Assembly (NCBI RefSeq): GCF_963576675.1
Contig: NC_088915.1
Coordinates: forward strand, 38,097,501 to 38,161,500
DNA: 64,000 nt
Direction: 5' to 3'
Origin: Euphorbia lathyris
Taxonomy: Eukaryota; Streptophyta; Magnoliopsida; Malpighiales; Euphorbiaceae
A program made the translations under genes and the position numbers. Below the pieces are notes generated by a model. The model was not told the origin of the DNA and searched no databases. It saw nothing but the letters and a program-made list of their open reading frames with translations. This document shows positions 23,537-35,771 of the stretch, one piece after another; within the stretch, counting starts at the first letter, position 1; each line of letters opens with the position of its first letter.

Positions 23537-25026
23537 TGTTGAAACACCTTTCCACACGATTTTGATTTGACAAAATCATTTAAGCTAATCCATGATTAAG
23601 GGACAATTAAATTTAAGTGCTTTGATTTAATTGTAGTAATATGTTTGTTCAATGTTGAGTATAAATATAAATATAAATAGAAATAAAAAGTAAGACAGGA
23701 CAAAGCCGGCATAAGATCATAGCGCAAGCTGAGTAGAGTGGAACTCAGCATAACAGAAGATAAGTCATTTTCGGAACAGAAGCTTAGAGATCAAGAAGCT
23801 GAGTGGAGCGAAACTCAATATCAAGAATAGAAGAGTCCTCGAACTAAGTTCTTGCAGAACGAAGCTGACCATGGAAGCTGAGTAAAAAAGAACTCAGTAT
23901 CTGGATTAACAACAATCAGAAGCCAACGAAGAACAAAGTCATGCCGAGTGATCTTCAGGACAGCACCAAACATCCGTTAGCTAAAAGACAAGTCCGACAA
24001 CTATCTTAACCAATAATAGGAACCCCGAAATTACGCACAGAAATGATTTCGAGATGCATGGGTCAAACGTCCATTAGCTAAAAGATGAAATTTGTACAAG
24101 AAGACAAAACTGCAAGAAAAGGACAAGTCTGGCACTTGAGGAAATCAGACGACAGGATTGGCCTGCAAACCTGAAGCTGGCCAGAGCCTTGTCTCCCAAA
24201 AGAGCCGTTTTGGATTCAATGGGCAAATCAAATTCAAATGATTTGATCTTCAGATTGCAACTATAAAGAGACAAGTAAACCTCTTGGAATATCGCCGATT
24301 CACAGAAAATACAAGTGAGAGAAATACAAGCAAAAAGCACATCAAAACAAAGAGAGATCTTACACCAACTTTTCTATTCTGTGTAAAAGCTAGAGTGATC
24401 TTGTAATCATTTAAAGTGTTCTTCATTCGAAAAGAATAATTTGTATCAATTGTAAATTGAGAGTGTTATGCTGAGTGTTTGGTTGTAAATACTCAGTGGT
24501 AGAGAAACCTAAGTGTTTGGTTATAACACTTAGTAGGAGTTGAGTAGACGAATAGAGGAAGGTACTCTTGCATATTCAACTGCCTTGTAAACGGTTTGTG
24601 CTCTACCTTTAAAGAGCTCGGTATTGGATTTAAAAAGCTCGGAGGGACTCTGGGGACTGGACGTAGGCGGAGAGGCCGAACCAGGATAAGTCGTGCTGAG
24701 TAATCTCTGAACTCTCTCAACATATATATATCTATATGTGTTGCTTGTTATCTTTACTCAGTATATAAATTGTTCACGCTGACTCTGAGTAAATAAGTGT
24801 GCTGAGTTGGAAGCTGACCACATAAGTGTCAATTCCCAACTTACAAGTAAAACAGTTCTAGTCAACATCTGACTAAAGTTGTCTTACGACAAAATCGGTC
24901 GTGCTGACCAAAAGCTGAGTATTCAACTCAAAGAATTATATTAAGTCAGCTTAATTAAATAAATCAAAAAAATTGTATTAGTTCCTAACCCCCCCCCCCC
25001 TTGGAACTAATCACACGGGACCAACA
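23537..25026 (+). repeat. 3' LTR of the copia element
   Basis: Same length (1490 bp) and same ends as the 5' LTR. Substitutions relative to it are scattered. In the second inverted word pair ACTCAGT has become ACTCAAT. The C run near the end is also kept. Confidence 0.93.
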
Positions 25027-26059
25027 AACTCCAAATACTCCACCAAATATAGATGGGTGAATGTCATAGACGCGCCCTCAAAAAAATCCCCATCTGGATA
25101 GTATTTTGCTTTGAACACTTTACTGACTAGAGAATTATGAGATGATTGAAACCGCTATCATTGTTTTCCCGTCATTGCTAAATTAAAGGTCGTGAAGTCA
25201 CAGAACCCCAAACCACCACCCTCTTCAGGAACACCCAATTTATCCCAAAACATCCAATTGATTCCCTGAGCACCATCCCTCTTATTGCCCTACCAGAACG
25301 AATTTAGCATTTTTTGTAGCTCATCAACGGTTGAAATTGGAAGAAAAAATAGACTCATATAGAAAATAGGGATAGCCTGACCTGCTGCCCGAATCAGAGT
25401 CGCTCTACCCACCTTAGATAACGGCTTGTCTCTCCAAGGCTGTAATTTCTTCCATAACCCATCCTTCAAATGGGCAAAATTTTCTTTTTTCTTCCTATCC
25501 ACCATAAATGGTAGACCTAAGTAATGACCCGTATTAATCGGCTGGCAAATACCCAAAATGTAAGAAATACCTTCTGCTAACATTGCATCCACGTTACTAC
25601 TACACAAAATACCTGATTTGGAAAAATTGACAGCCTAACCCGAAGCAGATTCATAGATAGTCAATAACTAACTTCATCGCCTGACATTCCTCAATCTTAG
25701 CCTGAAAACCCAAAAAAGCATCATCTGCGAAGAGCAAGTGAGAAATTGGTGGGGGGCTCCTACACACCCTAGTGCCATGAAGATGGCCCTTACTCTGAAC
25801 ATTTGATATTAAAGCAGAAAGCCCTTCAACACACACTAAAAATAGGTATAGGGACAAGGGGTCTCCCTATTGAAGACCTTTATGTGGAGAAAAAGGGCCA
25901 ACCAATCTATCATTTACCTTAACCGAATATTTAACTGTTGCAACATAGAGCATAAAATATTTAATCCAAGTAGCAGAGAAGCCCAATTTGCTCATAATAC
26001 AAGATACTCCCAATTGACCCTATTATGGCCATTGCTAATATCAATCTTTAGGGCCACCT
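25027..26059 (-). pseudogene. LINE fragment 2: reverse transcriptase core and C-terminus
   Basis: Read on the minus strand from 26059, the sequence has KIDISNGHNRVNWEYL near the right edge, then MSKLGFSATWIKYF and GDPLSLYLF, with an in-frame TAG just before the last. The catalytic SHLLFADDAFLGF follows near 25725. The thumb region (25607 to 25290) has HYLGLPFMVDRKKK and KPLSKVGRATLIRAAGQAIP. This is a plant L1-type reverse transcriptase. It joins smoothly to fragment 1 across the copia element (duplication AACTC) and to fragment 3 across two further insertions. Several stops make it dead. Confidence 0.85.
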
Positions 26060-27498
26060 TGATAGGGGTCAAAAAACCCTATCTTTACGTACGGTTTTAG
26101 GACGGTTTTAATTTACGTTTTTACCAATAAGTGAGCAATTCTCGCATTTATATGCATTTATGTGTGTTAGTTAGATTTTGTATATGTTTTATTTACTTTT
26201 GTGGTTTAAGTTCATTTTCTGATCGTTTTTGGGCAAATAAGGCCAAACTAGCATGTATGTTAACTTTCAACTATCTATTATGGCTAATTGATCCACCAAA
26301 AGTCACACCAAACGGAGTGTTTACTCAAAACAAGCGACTGGTGGGTCAATTTAGCCTCGAAACTAATGTCGTTTGGAGTTTACGTGCGTGTGAAGGTCAA
26401 AACATGAACAAGTTCAGGTGAAAATCGCATCTCGGGGACATCCGACAGTCGCGTGGGGCATTTGGGCATGTTTTGCTCATCGAAACTGGCCTTTTTAGGC
26501 CAGCTCGCCGAGCTGGCTTGCCCAGCTCGGTGAGTTGACCTTGACTAATTCCCGGTCCCACGATGCCACGATCAGTCCCCACTCTTCCCACCTGCAAAAG
26601 GAAACGAATTAGGTTAGATTTGGGGCCCGAACTACAACTATAAATAGGACTTTTTATCTTGTAAATTAGATATCATTATTGCAAAAAACCCTAGCTTCCC
26701 CCTTGGAGAATCCTCTCCACCTCCTCCATCTCCTTCAACCTCCATTGTAGAACCTCCGAAGCTCCGCTCACCGAGGATTGTTCAAGGTTCCTCCTTAAGT
26801 TCTAGGAAGACGCCTGCAGTGGTAGACAGATTCCCTGAAAGGGATTTTCTTACCCTTTTCATAATTTGTTTAACTCTTGATACAGTCTATGAATCCTAGG
26901 CTAATTGTATCTCCGTGAAAATATTTCTCCATCTTTAATGATAATATAGTTTTGTTTTGTTCAATTGGTTTATTTATTTAATCTTTGTCTTACGCTTTGT
27001 CTGATTGGTTTAACTCATTCATAAATCCAAAAATTAAGTTGGCACATATTGCGAGCTGAATCTGACCAAGCCAGTGCCTATAGGATTGACGACCCTATAA
27101 ATGATTAAGCCCAAATTGCTGAGCCTTAGAGCTAGTTTCGTCCTTAAAAAGGAATCATGAACTAGGAACCTCATAAGGATAATTAGGGCTAATCGCCTCA
27201 AACACAAGTGACTTAGATTAGGTTTTTAATCAGTTGTCTAAACAACCTATATTCATCATTATCGCACCATTACATATCCCTTCGAGCTATTACTTTAGTG
27301 AAAGATCACTTCGGAGTAGGTTATCTTAAACAAAACTCAATCTCAAACCCCCCAAAGCCTAGATAACACTAGAGACCGAGTAGCTCGATACTTGCAGGAA
27401 TAAATCCTGTGGATTCGATACCTGGACTTGTCTAGATTTTATTACTTGATAACGACGGGAACACTTATCCCTTAATGAGTCTCACTTGAGGCGCATCA
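26060..27498 (+). repeat. 5' LTR of the Athila derivative
   Basis: It starts TGATAGGGGTC, followed by a near reverse complement (AACCCTATC), and ends GAGGCGCATCA. A TATA-like CTATAAATAGG lies at 26639-26649. A GC-rich block with inverted AGCTCGCCGAGCT words lies at about 26490-26545. About 185 bp (roughly 26887-27068) are absent from the 3' LTR. Confidence 0.93.
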
Positions 27499-27504
27499 AG
27501 TTTT

Positions 27505-27523
27505 TGGCGCCGTTGCCGGGGAT
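27505..27523 (+). other. Primer binding site, aspartate tRNA type
   Basis: TGGCGCCGTTGCCGGGGAT is the standard Athila/Tat-type site complementary to the 3' end of plant aspartate tRNA. It lies six bases after the LTR. Confidence 0.9.
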
Positions 27524-27852
27524 TTATTTTCTCTGCAATATCGAACCAAAGGTCGAATTTGTTAGTTTAGGCATTCTTTCTGTTAATATCTTTTACTTTA
27601 TACCTTTTATACTTGTTCATATGTTGAATAAATTAGGTTATACCTTTTCTGTTTCTGTTTATATGATAAAGCTATATGATTGTATCATGTTATTTTGTAA
27701 AAATTTGTATCACTTATTTCTGTTTTGCTAAAAACAATTTTAAGTATCTCTGCGTAATCATGTAAACTGTATGATGAAATTGTATACTAGGTAGTTATGC
27801 TTTCCTTTTCTTGGAAATCATGTTTATTTCATTTATCTTTTCTTTTCAGCTT

Positions 27853-29268
27853 ATGCATACTCGATCCGCGGAAATACCTTGTGTCCCTCTTAATCTTGAA
27901 CTTGAACATACTCTTCGTAGGATCTGGCAAATCGAGAATAGCAAGCCAGCTGAGACAATCGAACCTATCAAAATGACAGAAGAGAATAACACTGAAACAG
28001 GCACTGATACCCACTCAATGAGCGAGATCATAGCACCACATAGACACCAACATCTATCTGGGATTGTGGCTCCAAACATTCCAGCCAATTCTTACGAGAT
28101 CAAGTCGGGAATAATTCACTTGATTCAGCAAGCAGGACTGTTCGGAGGGGAGGTGCAGGAGAGCCTGAATGATCATCTGGATCGCTTTCTGATGTGTGTA
28201 GACACCACGAGGACAAATGGGGTTCCTCAGGGGGTTGTCCGATTGAAGTTGTTTCCATTTTCACTAACCGGACAGGCTTTGGAATGGCTAAGATCGCTAG
28301 AGCCCAGACCAATCACCACATGGGCAGGACTAGAGAAGGAGTTCCTATCTTACTACTTTCCTCCTTCAAAGACGATGATGCTGAGGAGTGAAATCACTTC
28401 ATTCCACCAACCCAAGCACGAAGCGCTCCACGCATCCTGGACCAGATTTAGAAAGATGTTGCGCATGTGCCCTCATCATGACATACCTAAACACCAGTTA
28501 GTGAGTGTCTTCTATCACGGTTTGATGCCCACTAACCGAGCTACTGTGGACTCCGATGTAGGTGGAGATCTATTTAGGAAGACTGCAACAGAGGCATATG
28601 AGATGATCAACGAGCTGGCAAGGAAGAGTGTGCAGTGGCAAGAGGAGAAACTCACTAGCCCCTCAAAGCAGCGGGTATTTGCTATGGAGGACTAGGATTA
28701 GAACCCAGCTGTTGCGGAGCTGAGCAAAAAGATGGACGTCTTATTGGCAAAATTCAGCCAACCTCCTACTTGTGTGCATCATGGCGGCGACCACCATGGA
28801 AGGGATTGTCAATCAGGTAGCCCTTTCGCTGGAGATGGGATGGAGATGGTCAAATATATTGGGGGACAATAAAGGTACAATCAGAACTACAATAACTACA
28901 ACCCCAACAACCACAACTCCTACAACAACAACAATTACAGGAGGCCTCATCACCGGAACTTATCTTACGGGAGCTCAAACCAGAACGTGTTAAGGCCTCC
29001 CAATGGTTTTTCCCAAGAGCATAGGGAACAGGGGCTTGGCATGCCCCCATATCAACAGCATAACCAAGGTCCCATGCCGCCTTCTAAGGAGCCTGATGAG
29101 GTGGTGACTCTCTTGAAGGAAATCTCGGCCAAACTTGCCAACAATGAAGCCTTCTGCAAGGATCTGAGCAATCAGATAACTCATATCAACAAGGACAGGC
29201 AGGAAAGGCCGCAGGGTTCTCTCCCAAGCACAACGGAGAAGAATCCAAAAATCCAGAGAAAGGATTAA
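27853..29268 (+). pseudogene. Athila-type gag, three in-frame stops
   Basis: The frame runs to 29268 with stops at 28693-28695, 28699-28701 and near 28868. The retrotransposon gag domain covers residues 60-250 (LFPFSLTGQALEWLRSLEP, SWTRFRKMLRMCPHHDIP, VSVFYHGLMPTNRATVD). A zinc-knuckle remnant, CVHHGGDHHGRDC, has lost its second cysteine. An Asn/Tyr-rich stretch (YNNYNPNN) and KLANNEAFCKDLSNQITHI follow, as in Athila gag. ATG 27853 is preferred over 27811 because a strong pyrimidine tract ending in CAG (27831-27850) sits just before it and looks like a splice acceptor. Nucleic-acid binding is probably lost. Confidence 0.83.
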
Positions 29269-30246
29269 GTGGCGGGGAAAATCGTGTTCTCCCGGTTTTT
29301 GATTCAAATTTGAACAATATTTTATGATTTTAGTTCTTTATTTTTCTCTTTTTCGTGAATAGTTTTTATTGCTTTATGTTTCAATTTATGTTTCTGTTTG
29401 TCGAATCAAACTCCCCGTGATTTTGCTTATTGCTTTCTCTAAAAAAAATTGCGTTTTTGCCCCCCTAGGTGCCCAACTCGGTCGAGTCGGGGCAATAGTT
29501 CGGGAATTTGCCGAACTATTTTTTTTAAAAAAAATTATATAAAAATCCAAAAGAATGGGGGGATGAATTTCATCCCCCGTCTTCTTCCTTCCTTCTTTCT
29601 TTTTCTTTCTTCTTCCTTCTCTCTTTTTCCCGTTCTCTCTCTACACAACCCTAACCCCCAAATCTTCGTTTCTCACCCAAAATCAACTATTAACGTATGG
29701 ATTCTTACCTATTTTTTATTTCAAGTATGATTCTAACATTAGTTTTTAGTTTAGACTCTTAAATTTTGACTTTTGGGTAAACCTAGGTTTTAGGATTTTC
29801 CAATTTTTGCTTTCTTTGTTTGTTTCTCTTAGTTTCTTTGCAAATAAATGACTTATTAATGATTACTATTAGCTTTGGGTACGATTTTGAGTTTCTAAAT
29901 TGTGTTTTTGGAAAAATTACTCGATTTGGGTATTTTCTCCATTGGAGCTCGAAAATTCGACTATGCGATTTATAGCCGAAAACTTGTCAATAGGACTCTA
30001 TTTCACACCCATAACATATTTTGGTCACTAGGGCTCGTTAACTTTACACGTATTAGGAGTTAGGGGTTAATTAGTAATTTTTAGGGACCGAAACCTTGCA
30101 TTTCGGTCCCTAAGTCTCTAACCTTAGGATTAATCATTCTTTGTGGGTTGATTATTTGGGTAATTTAATATTATTAGCTAACAATATGTATATGTTCATA
30201 TTCTGACTAGTCCGTTTTTTGTTACCCTTCTTATTCTCAAGAAGCC
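29269..30246 (+). promoter_or_regulatory. Promoter- and leader-like region with a possible 5' intron
   Basis: No coding sequence is seen. TATATAAAA lies at 29536-29544, followed by an almost pure pyrimidine stretch (29578-29645) and ACACAACCCTAACCCC. A possible donor, AAC|GTATGG, at 29695 and an acceptor, TTCTTATTCTCAAG, ending at 30241 would remove 547 bp and place the ATG at 30247 five bases into the next exon. This arrangement suggests independent expression of the downstream ORF. It is inferred from signals only. Confidence 0.4.
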
Positions 30247-31463
30247 ATGGGTAGGAAAGGAAAGGACAAGGTCATTACGGAAGAAGAGGTTGAGTCCAAA
30301 GTCGAATTCATCGACTCACTGCAAGATAAGTATGAATCTCCTTTTGGTTTAACATATGAGAAAGAGGGGGTTAAGTATGCCCGCTTTGCAAGACAGGGCC
30401 ACTCCCCCCGAATCCTTGTTGATCAATCTTACTTAGCATCTCTAGGATTAGATAAGGATTTCAAACAAATCCTACAGGACCAAGGCCGGTACCATCTAGC
30501 CACAAAGAAAATTGTCTCTTACGACAATTACACCCTAAAGTTCCTAAGTACCTTGAAAAAGGAGAAACCTAAAAGTAATGACATGTACACCTTCCGGCTA
30601 AAAGGACACCCCTTTCACCTCCGAGAGTCGCAAATAGCGGCCTGTATGGGAGTTAAAAACGTAAGTGGGGCACTCTCGGGTTTGAAAAAACCCATAACTA
30701 CCGAACTCGATTGGGAAGAAATGACAGGGCAATCAGAATATAAATCCAGCACCGCTACCCTGAGAATTTCTACGAGATCCACTCTTGAACCTTGACCGCA
30801 AATTTGTAGCACATAATCTGTTGGGCAAGCAAGAGAGTAATAAAGTCTATAGTAGTGAAGTGTTTATACTATGGTGTGTTTCCAAAGGGAAACCGGTCGA
30901 CAATGTCAATGCTATTTTTTAGGGTTTCCGTAGCCAGCTTAGCAAAAAGCGTGGGTCACTTGGGCTCGGTTATTTGGTAACCAACTTATTCAAAGGTCGT
31001 TGGAAAGACACTGTCTTTGACGAGGATGGTTACCCACCAATGCTACTTAAGTCGGATTTTCTTGGAAGATCTACTTTTCAGACAGTGTTGACTCGAGACC
31101 CAGCTCAAGGAGCAAGCTCAAGCAGCCAGCCATGGAAATGAGCACGGAGACCACCGCGACAAAGGGTAAAAGAGGAGGAACGAGAGGGAGCTGAAGAAGA
31201 AGGAGCTACAGCTGTAGCAGAAGGGTATCAAATGGAGTACCAAGAGTTGGGGGTTCAGGCTCAATTCCAAGCCATGAACACAATGTTGGCTGAGATGCGC
31301 AATCTCAACCTCTAAACTTATGCTACTGTTCAGTATATGGATCAGCGTTTCACCGCCTTCGAGCAGACAATGGACCGGAGACTATTCGGACTTGAGCATG
31401 TGGCTACGGACTACTGTGAACGCTATGGCATGGAATGGCCATACCCCCCGGCCGATCAGTAAG
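30247..31463 (+). pseudogene. ATHILA-type ORF of the pol-less derivative
   Basis: The first 182 codons are open (30247-30795), begin MGRKGKDKVITEEEVE and share the segment MYTFRLKGHPFHLRESQIAACMGV with its counterpart near 4040. Beyond 30795 the frame is broken but coding-like residues continue in pieces, including a C-terminal part at 31230-31460 (YQELGVQAQFQAMNTML, QRFTAFEQTMDRRLFGLEHV) with heptad character, like the coiled coil at the end of the other copy. The protein family is specific to Athila elements and its function is not established. Its retention in an element that lost all enzymes is notable. Confidence 0.65.
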
Positions 31464-32359
31464 TTGTCTTCTCCACCCTAACTTCTTTCACATGTGTTTT
31501 ACTATCTCTATATGCAATGTTGGAACTTATTGTATGATTTAAGTGTGAAGAGGAGAGGGGTAGACAAACTTACAATAATTGTACAAAATTTTAATTTTTG
31601 TTGCGTCGTGTCTAGTTTAGTTTAACGTTTTTGGGTTTTATTTTCTGTTTTTGCATGTTTAGGACCTAAAACCGAAAACTTCCTTCGAAGCTAAACTTCG
31701 TTATTTGTTTCTGGGGACTGAGAACCGAATCTAAAATTTCATAACAACTAGTTTAGGTGTAGGACACAACCCTTGTATCTGTAAGCGCATGAGTTAAAGA
31801 TTGCATTTAGACCCTACTTTTGAAGAAATGCTAAAATCAGTACTTAGGTAGATAACTTAAGGATTGAAGGCATATGATATTAGATTTGAGCTTGGGGAGA
31901 ACTAATAAACATAAAATTGAAACCCGAAGAATTGTGAGTTGAATTTGAGCCTAAGAGCGAATATCAAAAAGCTCTTTTTCTTGACATTTTTGTGTGAATG
32001 CTTTGACTTGTGGAAGGTTACAGATTTTGCACCTAATACTGAGTTGAACCTACATGCACTGATTTGAGATGATAAACAATGAATCAGCCTCATTAGAGCT
32101 AACCTTTTCTTTACCTTATTTTATCTTTTTCATCCACTCTAGGAAGCCCCTTTGAGCCTTAATTTTTGTAGCTTGTAGTTTTTATTTTGTTCTAACCCTT
32201 ATTTTTTCAAACTATCACTTAGTTTGTTACCTAACTCGAGTTTTTGCAAAGCTCACATTGAGCCTTTGTTTTCTTCTAGCGCTTTTTCTTTGTTCATGGC
32301 ACTATAAGAGCAAGTCAAAAGGCTAAGAGGTGAATGAGCATCATTATTAAAAGAAAAAG

Positions 32360-32391
<32 letters not shown>

Positions 32392-33002
32392 AAAGAAAAA
32401 AGACAAACAAAAAGGGAAGAACTTCTTCCCCAGTTCTTAAAGATCAAAACATCTCAGAAAAAAAATGAATAAAAAGCTCAGTCACTTCATATTTACTAAA
32501 GCCATTTTAACTTCGTTTTTCTAGCGCTAGAACTCCTAACCCTTGTTGTACTTTTAACCCTCTTCTAACCACATTACAACCCCAATTTGAGGCTGTTTTT
32601 GATATCATCGGAGTCATGTAGCATAGTAGAGGAATTTGGATGAACGTGCAAAGTCAACGTAATCCTAAGGAAGAACATAAGCTGAGAGTAAACACTTTAG
32701 CCACCAAAATTGTGTGAATTGAGTGAACTACCCATGGTGAGGTGTTTTACTTAGCTATCCTCTTAAGCTCGTTTAATTAAACATGTATCCTTTTCTTAAG
32801 AGTATGACCTGTGATAATTGAAATGCGGCTTTTGGATATCGTGTCTCTACTTTGTACTTCCGAATGTATGTAATTACAGATGCTCGAGATTGTGTCAGGC
32901 CCCTAGTTAAAACTAGGAGGTTTTCTATCTTGGCTTATGATTGCGGGTTTAGTTTTTTTTAGTTTACTTGGGGACAAGTAAAGTTTTAAGTGCGAGGAGG
33001 TT
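31464..33002 (+). other. 3' internal region of the Athila derivative with polypurine tract
   Basis: Non-coding. A run of A-rich microsatellite (32345-32403) of the form GAAAAAAAA lies in the middle. The end carries GGGGACAAGTAAAG, TTTTAAGTGCGAGGAGG (32970-33000), the counterpart of the TTGAGGACAAGC motif before the LTR at 6336, and acts as polypurine tract by position. Confidence 0.65.
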
Positions 33003-34252
33003 TGATAGGGGTCAAAACCCCTATCTTTAGGTACGGTTTTAAGACGGTTTTAGTTTACTTTTTTGCTAATAAACGAGCAATTCTCGCATTTATATGCATT
33101 TGTTGTGTTAGTTAGATTTTGTATATGTTTTATTTACTTTTGTGGTTTAAGTTCATTTTTCGATCGTTTTTGGGCAAATAAAGCCAAACTAGCATGTATG
33201 TTAACTTTCAATTATCTATTATGGCTAATTGATCCACCAAAAGTCGCACCAAATAGAGTGTTCAGTTAAAACAAGCGATTGGTGGGTCAATTTAGCCTCG
33301 GAACTAATGTCGTTTGGATTTTACGTGCGTGTGCAGGTCAAAATAGGAACAAGTTCGGGCGAAAATCGCGTCTCGGGGACATTCGACAGTCACGCTGGGC
33401 ATTTGGGCATGTTTTGCTCGTCGAAACTGGTCTTTTTAGGCCAGCTCGGTGAGTTGGCACTGCCAGTGCGATGAGCTGGCCCGCTCTTCCCACCTACAAA
33501 AGGAAACGTATTAGGTCAGATTTGGGGTCCGAACCACAACTATAAATAGGACTTTTTATCTTGTAAATTAGATATCTTTCATTATTGTAAAAAACCCTAG
33601 CTTTCCCCCTTGAAGAATCCTCTCCACCTCCTCCATCTCATTCAACCTCCATTGTAGAACCTTCGAAGCTCCGCTCACCGAGGATTGTTCAAGGTTCCTC
33701 CTTAAGTCCTAGGAAGATGTCTGCAGTGGTAGACATGTTCCTTGAAATGGGTTTTCTTACCCTTTTCATATTTTGTTTAACTCTTGATACAGTCTGACCT
33801 AGCCAGTGCCTATAGGATTGATGACCCTATAAATGATTAAGCCCAAATTGCTGAGCCTTAGAGCTAGTTTCTTCCTTAAAAAGGAATCACGAACTAGGAA
33901 CCTCAGAAGGATAATTAGGGCTAATCGCCTCGGACACAAGTGACTTAAATTAGATTTTTAATCAGTTGTCTAAACAACCTATATTCATCACTATCGCACC
34001 ATTCCATATCCCTTAGGGTTATTACTTTAGTGAAAGATCACTTCGGAGTAGAATAACTTAGCTAGGAGTAGGTTAACTTAAACAAAACTCAATCTCAAAC
34101 CCCCCCAAAGCCTAGATAACACTAAAGACCGAGTAGCTCGATACTTGCAGGAATAAATCCTGTGGATTCGATACCTGGACTTGTCCAGATTTTATTACTT
34201 GATAACAACGGGGTACACTTATCCCTTAATGAGTCTCACCTGAGGCGCATCA
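33003..34252 (+). repeat. 3' LTR of the Athila derivative
   Basis: It shares both ends with the 5' LTR (TGATAGGGGTC and GAGGCGCATCA). It lacks the roughly 185 bp found between CAGTCT and GACC in the 5' copy; the break has TCT on both sides. The GC-rich block (33430-33485) has also diverged. Confidence 0.93.
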
Positions 34253-34260
34253 CACCTCCC

Positions 34261-35771
34261 TGTTCAGCTATTTCCGCAAGTGCACAATTTCGCTTGTAGT
34301 AATAAAAAGATATCGATCCCACAGGGAACGTTTTTTCACAAAAACTTATTTTGATATAGTTTAAATACGCTTTAGGTTTATTTAATAGATAATCGTTAAT
34401 TGAATTGGATTTTGAGATTGAATTAATAAGAATCGGATTAGAATTATAAGTCGGAATGTTAGAAATCAATTATGTCTTGAGATTAAATTACAAGACAGAA
34501 ACATTTAGCTTTTAAAAATAAGAGAAGAGTTGAACTCATTTTCATTAAGCAAAGATACCAACTTTAAACTTTGTAAAAATTATAAGTATGTAATAAAAGT
34601 AAATTCCTTTAATTAAAAGGCTTTGAACCGTAGAGAATCCCCCTGATGTTGAGTAGATTTCTACCTTAACCAAGTTTATACTTATTTCCGATAAGCCGAC
34701 CCAACGATCATATCGTCCATAAATACGAACTTGTTCAAGTGTTCAACAAAGTTTTCTTGTAAAGATATGAATTAAACTTCGTTTTAATGAAAACACCAGA
34801 ACCTTACTTCGGATCAATTACCAAAGTAACTGCATAAAGATATATTGAATTGCATGAACTTTTATTAGATGAATTGTGAATTGATACAAGTTTACAGAGA
34901 ACAAAAAGCATGGAAGCATTCAAAACGACATTCGAGTTCCGGGTCGTCAATCCTTTCCTCAAACCTCGTTAGAGTTTGTCAGGCTCCTGGGTCGAATCCG
35001 TTACTTGATCTTCTCGCTGAATCTTCGGAATAGAGATGATATTTCTTCTACCGAAATGTAAACTAGTCTTCGAACAGATCTTAATCTAAATCTAATTGCT
35101 ACTCTGTTTGTAAGTAATCTAAGAACAATTTGTGTACATCAGATTGCTTTTACAAGAATGAAGTCTAACTCTGAATCGTTTTGACTCAGAATTTTTTCAT
35201 AAATTCTGAACTAATCTTAATTAATTTAACTCTCTCTAACTCTGAAATCAACTCTTTATTTATAGATGTTGAAGAGTCGTGTTTAAGGGCCGTGTTCGTT
35301 GCGAAGAGACGTTTCTATCCACCCTAACAGACGCGGTTCTTTGAATTAAAATATGTGAAAATTGTGCTGGAAGAATCTCTGATGCTACCGAGATTGTGGA
35401 ATCCCTGCTGAGATTAGGGAGCAGATTTTAAGTCTTCGGAACGCAAGGGAAAACACCAGGAAAAGGCATATCGCGATCGAGATTAGGGAATCTTGGTCGT
35501 GACACGGGATTTATTTCCCGGGTCCGGCTTCGTTCCGTCATCCTCATTTCAGTGCGCTGATTTCCCTCGCCTTTTAGCTCGTAACTTAGGGTTTTTTCTT
35601 CGTTTTTTACCTGTTTTCGTTCCTATTTGGATTTTACCAAATATTTAGGTACCTTGTATGAAAGAAACATATTCGGACGTAAAAGTACTCTGAATAGATA
35701 TAAACAGCACGATTTCATAGCAAAACTGATGTAAATATTAATGATATTTTAGGTACATTTTGGGCTTAACA
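34261..35771 (-). repeat. Solo LTR, 1511 bp, CTCCC target duplication
   Basis: It begins TGTTCAGC and ends GGGCTTAACA, with CTCCC at 34256-34260 and again at 35772-35776. Read on the minus strand it has a TATA box (CTATAAATAAAG near 35255) and a U5-like end, TTGTGCACTTGCGGAAA, so the element was on the minus strand. No internal region, polypurine tract or primer binding site remains, which fits recombination between two LTRs. The open stretch 34236-34469 is not a gene. Confidence 0.88.

Larger units (their letters stand above)
16019..25026 (+). mobile_element. Ty1/copia retrotransposon, 9008 bp, complete with both LTRs
   Basis: The element is flanked by AACTC at 16014-16018 and 25027-25031. 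Two 1490-bp LTRs bound a gag-pol frame in copia order (gag, protease, integrase, RT, RNase H), then a 1-kb 3' spacer and the polypurine tract AATGGGGGAGTT. Primer binding site and LTR start TGTTGAAACACC fit the SIRE/Maximus-like group of large plant copia elements, though I assign this only by layout. LTR copies differ by scattered substitutions, a few percent by eye, so it is not very young. It is inserted in the LINE, whose reading continues on both sides. Confidence 0.93.
26060..34252 (+). mobile_element. Pol-less Athila derivative, 8193 bp, complete with both LTRs
   Basis: CACCT flanks it at 26055-26059 and 34253-34257. LTRs are 26060-27498 (1439 bp) and 33003-34252 (1250 bp). The Athila-type primer binding site follows the 5' LTR, then a gag frame (27853-29268), a 1-kb leader region, an ATHILA-type ORF (30247-30795) and a 3' internal region. 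Protease, RT, RNase H and integrase are entirely absent: gag ends at 29268 and the next coding sequence is the post-pol ORF. It therefore depends on enzymes from a related element. Confidence 0.92.

Noticed and set aside
27486..27731. Open frame starting at the end of the Athila derivative 5' LTR
   Set aside because: It runs through the primer binding site and leader and shows no homology.
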